A stretch of DNA of 25,374 bases from a virus. Both the position numbers and the translations under genes were made by a program. Position 1 is the stretch's first letter, and each line of letters begins with the position of its first letter. The DNA lies in the IMG/VR virus record IMGVR_UViG_3300032265_003739, positions 1 to 25,374 of that record; one strand, written 5' to 3'. The notes beneath the pieces were generated by a model. The model worked only from the letters and a program-made list of their open reading frames with translations. It was not told the DNA's origin and made no database searches. Positions 20,785 through 25,374 of this stretch are shown here, piece after piece.

Positions 20785-21820
20785 TCCTATTACAATTGAT
20801 CCTGCAGTTGTTCAACAGTTGATCGATCAAGCGGTACAAGAAAATATTTTAAGTGCCGTGGAAAGTTTAAGTTTGGACCCAGCTTGGCTGGCTCGCATTG
20901 AACACATGATTAATCAGACCGTGGTACAAGAGACAATCACTAGATTAAAAAGTATCGATCTTAATCCTACCATCAAACAGTGTGTTGATGAAAGCATGTC
21001 GATATTTCAAAAAAACATGCTTGAAAAATTTGTTAGTACTGGCATTTTAGATCAGGCCAGTACTAATCAGTTGACTGTGACCGATGATACTACCGCGGTA
21101 CAAAATACATTAACTGCTACAAGCCTAAATATTTCAACTACGGCCACTATACAAGATCTTATAGTCAAAGGTACTATTAATACTGACAATCATTCCTGGC
21201 AAAATCTGACCAAAGCTATTGGTCAAAATACTTTGGATCTTATGACCAAGGATTGGACCGACGGACTAGTACAACAGGTAACAGAACAAATACAAACAAA
21301 TGGTATCAACTTTGATCAGGTTACAGTGGGTGGTCAAAAATTAATCGATGGAAACAAGTTGTCATCCGCTGTTATCGAAACTGGAATTCAATCAGTAGGA
21401 CCTCTTCGACAATTAACAGTTACTGGAGAAGCCAGTATTAACGAAACTTTTAATGTAGTAAATCATCGTGTAGGTGTCAACACCACCGAACCTGAAATGG
21501 CCTTAAGCGTTTGGGATGAAGAAGTTAGTGTAGTAATTGGCAAAAACAAAGCCAAACAAGCCTACATAGGAACCAACAGAGATCAAGGCATTGCTATTGG
21601 AGTAAACCGTATAGCACAGATTGAAATTGATAATGACGGTTTAACCCGTATTAAAAAATTACAGATTGGCGTACACAGAATTTCACATGATACTAAGGTA
21701 CCGGGTTGGTCTGGCACTCGAGGTGATATTGTATTCAATGCTAGTCCAGATGACGATTTGGTGTTTGCCTGGGTTTGTTTGGGTGCGTTTAAATGGAAAC
21801 CATTACGGAGTGCCGAGTGA
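20777..21820 (+). CDS. Tail-fibre-like structural protein
   Basis: A 347-residue protein with the look of T4-like tail-fibre or fibre-tip proteins: a helical N-terminal part (about 1-90, QLIDQAVQEN ... MLEKFV), a repetitive Thr/Asn-rich middle, and a C-terminal region with HRVGVNTTEPEMALSVWD, AYIGTNRDQGIAIG and a final segment GTRGDIVFNASPDDDLVFAW as in trimeric fibre ends. The GVNTTEP motif (like VGIGTTNP) is common in phage fibres. It overlaps the amidinotransferase gene by 8 nt, which suggests that the modifying enzymes upstream may act on the fibre or that it is a late addition. Its likely role is host recognition. Fibre identity is likely; which fibre is unknown. Confidence 0.78.
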   Translation: MVNPITIDPAVVQQLIDQAVQENILSAVESLSLDPAWLARIEHMINQTVVQETITRLKSIDLNPTIKQCVDESMSIFQKNMLEKFVSTGILDQASTNQLTVTDDTTAVQNTLTATSLNISTTATIQDLIVKGTINTDNHSWQNLTKAIGQNTLDLMTKDWTDGLVQQVTEQIQTNGINFDQVTVGGQKLIDGNKLSSAVIETGIQSVGPLRQLTVTGEASINETFNVVNHRVGVNTTEPEMALSVWDEEVSVVIGKNKAKQAYIGTNRDQGIAIGVNRIAQIEIDNDGLTRIKKLQIGVHRISHDTKVPGWSGTRGDIVFNASPDDDLVFAWVCLGAFKWKPLRSAE

Positions 21821-22374
21821 ACATTGCTTGGGTACTAGCAGATTCGGCCACATTCGGTCCTGAAATTAATGTTGATCGACTCAAACAGATTGGTAGTTTT
21901 TGGGGTAGCTGGCGAACCTGGCGCGGATGTGAGACCGATAATGTGATTTGTAATGACCTTGATAAAGCCAGTGACTTATTAAAACGAAATTTTCAAACAG
22001 AATGCAATTTTTACTTGCCTAGCAACAATTACCAAAGTTTAAATCGACCCAACAGAGTTAAATTATACGAAGGCACATTTGTACATGATGTTGATCGTCG
22101 AGATGAAATAGTGGCCATGCATCTGGCAGCTGCCTCCAACGACATTGTATTGTTATTGGGATTCAATTTTTCCGAACCAGCGGTAAATCCTGACAAGCTA
22201 TTGGAACACCGCGCCCGCAACTACCGAGGGTTAATCCGGCAGGCCATAGCTGACAATAATCATGTACAATGGGTTTTGGTTGATCATCCAGATCCGGTTA
22301 TGAAATATATGTCTGATTTGGAAAATCTTAGCGCCGATACTATGGAAACGGTAATGACCTTTGTTAACAGTTGA
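21817..22374 (+). CDS. Unknown protein, downstream of the fibre gene
   Basis: A 185-residue protein. GTG at 21817 is chosen: it overlaps the fibre stop (GTGA) and follows GGAG by 6 nt, whereas the upstream extension lies within the fibre gene. It contains SFWGSWRTWRGCETDNVIC and DKASDLLKRNFQTECNFYLP, followed by a Rossmann-like strand and helix (DIVLLLGFNF) and VQWVLVDHPDPV. I do not recognise a catalytic motif. The type seems conserved in T4-like phages. Position after a tail fibre could mean a fibre assembly or attachment role, but that is only context. Confidence 0.75.
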   Translation: MNIAWVLADSATFGPEINVDRLKQIGSFWGSWRTWRGCETDNVICNDLDKASDLLKRNFQTECNFYLPSNNYQSLNRPNRVKLYEGTFVHDVDRRDEIVAMHLAAASNDIVLLLGFNFSEPAVNPDKLLEHRARNYRGLIRQAIADNNHVQWVLVDHPDPVMKYMSDLENLSADTMETVMTFVNS

Positions 22375-22399
22375 CAAATAAGCGACAGTGCCGTATAAT
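22371..22399 (+). promoter_or_regulatory. Perfect consensus sigma70 promoter of uvsE
   Basis: TTGACA (22371-22376), 17-bp spacer, TATAAT (22394-22399): 12/12 to consensus. The start of transcription should be near 22406, which is the A of the uvsE ATG, so the mRNA would be leaderless. The -35 overlaps the stop of the previous gene. Confidence 0.92.
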
Positions 22400-22405
22400 A
22401 GCTGT

Positions 22406-23437
22406 ATGACTACACTCAAGCGTATTGGTTTCTGTTGCAAATGGCTCAATGACCCGTCCGAATGCGGCGGCATGAAGGTCAATGCAGTGGATCGGGACCT
22501 TAACGGGCGGTCAACCACCATGCGATGGTTGCGAGAGCATCCTGCCGAAGCCGAACAACGCCAGTGGGACATTATGAATCACAATGCCGCGGCTGCTGTG
22601 CGTTTGATCGAGCGTGTAGCCACACTTCCGCCCAATCGTCGTATGGTACGACTGGGTAGTGAAATGCTACAGGGCTATACCGAAAAGGATTGGAAAACCT
22701 GGTGGCAACAAACAGATGTGCAGAATCATCTTGAAAAGATCTTTGCACCTATTGGTGAAACCGCCCGCAGATTAGATGTGCGCCTAAGTTTTCATCCCGG
22801 ACAGTTTTGTGTGCTAGCATCAGAGAATCCTGGAATTGTGGAACGAAGTATAGAGGAGTTTGAATATCATGCAGATATGGCCAGATGGATGGGTTATGGT
22901 CGATCATTTCAAGACTTTAAAATTAATGTCCACATCTCGGGTAAACGCGGTCCCGAAGGTCTACGAGACGCCTACAGCAGGCTCTCACCCGAAGCCCGCA
23001 ACTGTATTACAATTGAAAACGAAGAAAACTCATGGGGGTTAAATGATTGTATTAGCATTTCTGATATTGTTCCTATTGTCTTGGACATTCATCATCACTG
23101 GATCCGCGAGGGCGAGTACCTTGACTCCGGAGATGACCGTTGTAAAAGAGTTGTTGACAGTTGGCGCGGTGTTAGGCCTGCTCTTCATTACTCTTGCAGT
23201 CGGGAAGATGTACTTGTCGGACATGATGAAACCCAAGCCCCGGACCGCGCCCTATTACTTGAAGCAGGACATAAGAAACAAAAACTAAGAGCACACTCAG
23301 ACTTTTACTGGAATCAAGCAACCACTGATTGGGCCTTGACTTTCTGGGATCAGTTCGATATACAGTGCGAGTCAAAATCTAAGAACCTTGGATCAGAACA
23401 AGTCTATAATCGTGCTGTAGAGCTTGGGCTTGTTTGA
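22406..23437 (+). CDS. uvsE: UV-damage endonuclease UvsE (UVDE)
   Basis: A 343-residue UVDE-family endonuclease, a TIM-barrel enzyme that nicks DNA 5' to UV photoproducts. Visible segments: RIGFCCKW at the start, ATLPPNRRMVRLGSEML, RLSFHPGQFCVLAS, HISGKRGPEGL, ITIENEENSWG and IVLDIHHHWI, whose His, Glu and Asp residues supply the metal site. The frame runs back to 22388, but the earlier part overlaps the promoter; ATG 22406 is preferred and lies at the predicted transcription start. The 3' end overlaps a minus-strand homing endonuclease gene by 59 nt. It probably repairs phage or host DNA. Family call strong. Confidence 0.94.
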   Translation: MTTLKRIGFCCKWLNDPSECGGMKVNAVDRDLNGRSTTMRWLREHPAEAEQRQWDIMNHNAAAAVRLIERVATLPPNRRMVRLGSEMLQGYTEKDWKTWWQQTDVQNHLEKIFAPIGETARRLDVRLSFHPGQFCVLASENPGIVERSIEEFEYHADMARWMGYGRSFQDFKINVHISGKRGPEGLRDAYSRLSPEARNCITIENEENSWGLNDCISISDIVPIVLDIHHHWIREGEYLDSGDDRCKRVVDSWRGVRPALHYSCSREDVLVGHDETQAPDRALLLEAGHKKQKLRAHSDFYWNQATTDWALTFWDQFDIQCESKSKNLGSEQVYNRAVELGLV

Positions 23438-23999
23438 CGGCCCAATACTCTTTCATTGCTTTTCTTTTTTTGTCTAAAGTTTCTTGAGAGGCTTTGCGTC
23501 CCTTGCTTGCTTTACCTAATGCACTTATCTGTTCTTTTCTTTTGGTATTGGTAGCCCAATTTTGTTTGGCCGATTCGTTCCATGCCTCTTGATGTTTTTT
23601 GCTACGAGGTTTAGGAACTCCCTTACAAGACTTACTTAAATTTTGTTTATGCTCATCGGTTCTTGGTGCTTTTTTCCTACCAAGTTGTTGTTGGCGAAAT
23701 AGCTCTTTTCTTTCTTCGGTATGATTTCCACCACCGCCAGTTTCTGGAATCTGATTTGCCCACTCTGAATCTTCAACAACATTCCATAGTTCACTGTAAT
23801 ATCGTCCCCATTGAGATAATTCCTCATTGGATTGACATTCTTTAATGATCAAAGTATCGTAGTCGGCACCGTGTTCTTTTAAGTGTGCTTTCCAGATACC
23901 ACCAGAACCGTGATAGGCGTGTGGATCTGTTGATGTAGTTTTACCAAGATATCTTAGACCTGTTTTACGATGGGTCTTTACATACAAATAAATAGTCAT
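23379..23999 (-). CDS. GIY-YIG homing endonuclease, free-standing
   Basis: A 206-residue GIY-YIG endonuclease like the T4 Seg proteins. The GIY-YIG core appears as YLY...YLGKT with TGLRYLGK at about residues 13-20, followed by HGSGGIWKAHLKEHG and SELWN, the usual order. The C-terminal part has NUMOD3-like basic motifs (GRKKAPRTDEHKQNLS, GVPKPRSKKHQEAW), which bind the DNA target. Such genes move into phage genomes by cutting unmarked relatives. Its end overlaps uvsE by 59 nt in opposite orientation, so it sits next to its probable target area. The ATG follows a strong Shine-Dalgarno (GGAAGGAG). Mobile, selfish function rather than phage function. Confidence 0.93.
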   Translation of the reverse strand: MTIYLYVKTHRKTGLRYLGKTTSTDPHAYHGSGGIWKAHLKEHGADYDTLIIKECQSNEELSQWGRYYSELWNVVEDSEWANQIPETGGGGNHTEERKELFRQQQLGRKKAPRTDEHKQNLSKSCKGVPKPRSKKHQEAWNESAKQNWATNTKRKEQISALGKASKGRKASQETLDKKRKAMKEYWAVKQAQALQHDYRLVLIQGS

Positions 24000-24025
24000 T
24001 GCTGATGCTCCTTCCGAGCGTTAGA

Positions 24026-24055
24026 GTAGTTGGGCATTGGCGTGCCGCGAACTAC
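24026..24055 (-). other. Hairpin in the 5' leader of the homing endonuclease gene
   Basis: On the minus strand GTAGTT (from 24055) pairs with AACTAC (to 24026), with an inner stem GGCA/TGCC. It lies between a possible late promoter (24068-24061) and the Shine-Dalgarno of the GIY-YIG gene, at about the expected first base of the transcript. Confidence 0.4.
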
Positions 24056-24059
24056 ACTT

Positions 24060-24587
24060 TTATTTATTCTTTGATAATTCTATAATACGAGCCACAGCAT
24101 CTGGATTGCCGTCTTCATCTAACTCTTCTTCGTTGTCATGGCAAGGATCATCAGTGGTAGCTATCACTGGCCCAATGTTTATATCATCGTCTGTTTCTTT
24201 AATTGGATTAAACAACTTACCTAATTCTTTGGTTGTGCTTGCTCCTGAATAATAAGAAGCTACATCTTGCGTATAAGCATCGTTGGCTTTTTGACTAAAC
24301 CCTTCTTCAACTGCAACCGCAGATTGATATTCTTCAGGAGAATTAGTTAAAACACCAGAGCCTTTAACGCCATCAAAATGTCCAACTACTGCACCACTTG
24401 AATCAACAGCATTAAATGCCTGCAAATTATTACCAGTTTCGTCTGTTTCGCTTTGGACAATATCTAAGTTCTTAGCATTAGCATCAGACTGCCATTGGCC
24501 AAAATCGTGAGCATACCACTGCTCCTCGTTTATACCTTTACGGCTAATTTCATCTAATCGATCAATGTATTCGCGAAGTGTTTTCAT
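24060..24587 (-). CDS. Unknown acidic protein with leader-like N-terminus
   Basis: A 175-residue very acidic protein on the minus strand. It starts MKTLREYIDRLDEISRKG; I recall similar leader-like starts (LREYID.LDEIS) on several unrelated phage proteins, where they might mark a targeting or processing signal. The rest is polar and Asp/Glu/Asn-rich (DETGNNLQAFNAVDSSGAVV, GKLFNPIKETDDDINIG). No Cys-rich part, no membrane helix and no catalytic motif. Upstream on the minus strand lies a possible promoter within the shared region 24609-24637. Function unknown. Confidence 0.7.
   Translation of the reverse strand: MKTLREYIDRLDEISRKGINEEQWYAHDFGQWQSDANAKNLDIVQSETDETGNNLQAFNAVDSSGAVVGHFDGVKGSGVLTNSPEEYQSAVAVEEGFSQKANDAYTQDVASYYSGASTTKELGKLFNPIKETDDDINIGPVIATTDDPCHDNEEELDEDGNPDAVARIIELSKNK
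24061..24068 (-). promoter_or_regulatory. Possible late promoter (AATAAATA) of the homing endonuclease gene
   Basis: AATAAATA on the minus strand (7/8 to T4 TATAAATA; fits NATAAATA) at the end of the upstream minus-strand gene. Initiation would fall near 24055-24056, the first base of the hairpin. Partly coding DNA, so chance is possible. Confidence 0.3.
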
Positions 24588-24609
24588 ATAATTATTTAGC
24601 CCATTTTGG

Positions 24610-24638
24610 TTGTAATATCCTATATTTTATGTTACAAT
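24610..24638 (+). promoter_or_regulatory. Possible divergent sigma70-type promoter with symmetric elements
   Basis: Plus strand: TTGTAA (24610-24615), 17 bp, TACAAT (24633-24638), before the ATG at 24644. Minus strand: TTGTAA (24637-24632), 17 bp, TACAAC (24614-24609), before the gene starting at 24587. The two hexamers are inverted copies, so one site could fire both ways; the minus -10 is weaker. Confidence 0.5.
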
Positions 24639-24643
24639 AAACA

Positions 24644-24877
24644 ATGATAAACTTTCAACTATGGCCGCCGCCCGATTGGACTGAGTGCGTAGTCAGTTGG
24701 GATTATATATTGCAAAATCGCAAACCCGATCCCCAAGCATTATACGATTGGTGTAAAAATCATAACAGCTTGGGTAGATATCATGTGCATGGGTGGCGAT
24801 CAACCGAAGGATTTGCGTTTAGATTTGAAGATCCTTATGATGCAATTATCTTTAAATTAACTTGGAAGTGCGAATAA
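24644..24877 (+). CDS. Conserved phage protein of unknown function
   Basis: A 77-residue protein, Trp- and aromatic-rich, starting MINFQLWPPPDWTECVVSW and ending with DPYDAIIFKLTWKCE. Central helix-like part PQALYDWCKNHNSLGRYHVH. No signal or catalytic motif. The ATG coincides with the predicted transcription start of the promoter at 24610-24638 and has no Shine-Dalgarno, so the mRNA looks leaderless. Its stop shares a base with the next start (TAATG). The type feels common in T4-like phages, but the function is unknown. Confidence 0.75.
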   Translation: MINFQLWPPPDWTECVVSWDYILQNRKPDPQALYDWCKNHNSLGRYHVHGWRSTEGFAFRFEDPYDAIIFKLTWKCE

Positions 24878-25179
24878 TGGATTTTATTTTTGTTGGTGCA
24901 GGTAATTTTTGGAATTATGTTAAACAAGATTGGAAGAGCAATCGTGTGCGTTTTTGTGCTGAAGTATTTGCCTGGGCCTGTAGTGTGGTATCAGCAATAA
25001 TTTTTGCGGCCACAGTGCCCAATGTTCCGGTGGTGCCGCTTTATACAATTTTTATTTCAGGTTGTTGCGCCAGTGCCTGGGCTTGTTGGACTAGACGGAG
25101 TTTTGGCCTGATGGCCAACTCCGTGTTTCTAGTCGTTATTGATGGTATCGGATTGATTCGATACTTTTTGCAACATTAG
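24877..25179 (+). CDS. Small membrane protein, about three spans
   Basis: A 100-residue membrane protein starting within the previous stop (TAATG). After a short soluble start (MDFIFVGAGNFWNYVKQDWK) there are three hydrophobic stretches: AEVFAWACSVVSAIIFAATV, PLYTIFISGCCASAWACW and SVFLVVIDGIGLIRYFL. It resembles small phage membrane proteins with no known function; a holin-like role cannot be excluded from the layout, but no lysis gene is adjacent. Its stop overlaps the convergent gene at the right edge by 4 nt. Confidence 0.78.
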   Translation: MDFIFVGAGNFWNYVKQDWKSNRVRFCAEVFAWACSVVSAIIFAATVPNVPVVPLYTIFISGCCASAWACWTRRSFGLMANSVFLVVIDGIGLIRYFLQH

Positions 25180-25374
25180 GCCTTGGTAGACTTTGGTTTG
25201 CGTGTTTTTGTAGCAGTCTTGACAGCACTCTTAGTGGCAGTTTTTTTGGTTGGTTTAGGTGCCGGAAACGGCAGTGCAGGCTCGCTTACAGGAACTTCCA
25301 CAGGTGCTTCAACCTTGTAAGGTGCTGGTGTTTCTGCTGGCGTAGAGCCAAAAAGTTTCTTAAAAAATTCTAAC
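25176..25374 (-). CDS. Lys/Pro/Ala-rich tail of a minus-strand gene (5' partial)
   Basis: The minus strand is open from the right edge to TAA at 25178-25176, giving 65 residues that begin LEFFKKLFGSTPAETPAP and end in a strongly basic tail with KPTKKTATKSAVKTATKTRK. The tail resembles histone H1-like or basic nucleoid tails, with Pro/Ala spacers before it. Its upstream end may lie just outside the window. It converges with the membrane-protein gene, overlapping by 4 nt. The fragment is too short for a family call; DNA or RNA binding is only suggested by composition. Confidence 0.7.
   Translation of the reverse strand, partial: LEFFKKLFGSTPAETPAPYKVEAPVEVPVSEPALPFPAPKPTKKTATKSAVKTATKTRKPKSTKA

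Noticed and set aside
1-25374. tRNA genes, CRISPR arrays, insertion sequences and integrase or attachment sites
   Set aside because: No cloverleaf with a TTC-type loop, no regularly spaced direct repeats, no transposase or integrase motifs were seen on reading; gaps between genes are too short to hold most of them.

Overview
The window reads as an internal piece of a large tailed-phage genome, most likely a T4-like myovirus. Genes are tightly packed, often with 1-8 nt overlaps (ATGA, GTGA, TAATG), and there is almost no free DNA. T4-type functions occur together: the ribonucleotide reductase small subunit, a glutaredoxin, a PAAR spike tip, an ATP-dependent DNA ligase, UV-damage endonuclease, Hsp20, a GIY-YIG homing endonuclease and a tail-fibre-like protein. 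No tRNA, rRNA, CRISPR array, insertion sequence or integrase was seen. The phage ribosomal protein bS21 ends in QQLPKKLY, which resembles bS21 of Burkholderiales and related Betaproteobacteria, so a betaproteobacterial host, perhaps freshwater, is a reasonable guess (inference).

Layout. 3-1155: nucleotide reduction (nrdB, cut by the left edge, then glutaredoxin). 1157-3737: a small Sm-like-looking protein, a PAAR protein and two large Ala/Asn/Thr-rich proteins that are probably virion parts. 3764-6917: a promoter-rich stretch with an anchored SleB-type wall hydrolase, small cytoplasmic proteins, a 23-residue membrane peptide, two lipoproteins and a secreted Cys-containing protein. 6920-8609: an unknown gene and DNA ligase. 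8606-12632: small membrane or metal-binding proteins, including one resembling a degenerate CDGSH iron-sulfur motif, an acidic 397-residue protein and a four-helix membrane protein with a coiled coil.

12636-16805 is the most striking part. It encodes ClpX, bS21, a methyltransferase, a glycosyltransferase-like protein, Hsp20 and ClpS. Together these could redirect host proteolysis (ClpXP and ClpAP) and translation initiation. The ClpP-docking IGF loop is kept, while the substrate-facing RKH loop of ClpX and the N-degron pocket of ClpS carry changes. 16802-19302: a metallophosphoesterase and a second glycosyltransferase-like protein on the minus strand, with an unknown plus-strand gene between. 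19344-22374: an Fe(II)/2-oxoglutarate oxygenase, an amidinotransferase, a tail-fibre-like protein and an unknown protein, all overlapping. 22371-25374: uvsE behind a fully consensus sigma70 promoter, a minus-strand homing endonuclease and unknown gene, two small plus-strand genes, and a Lys/Pro/Ala-rich minus-strand gene cut by the right edge.

Regulation. Seven sites look like host sigma70 promoters, each with a 17-bp spacer, and three look like T4 late promoters (TATAAATA type). Two predicted starts (uvsE and the gene at 24644) fall on the start codon, giving leaderless mRNAs. Two others (hsp20 and the homing endonuclease) would begin with a hairpin. All functional calls come from reading motifs by eye; no database search was done.
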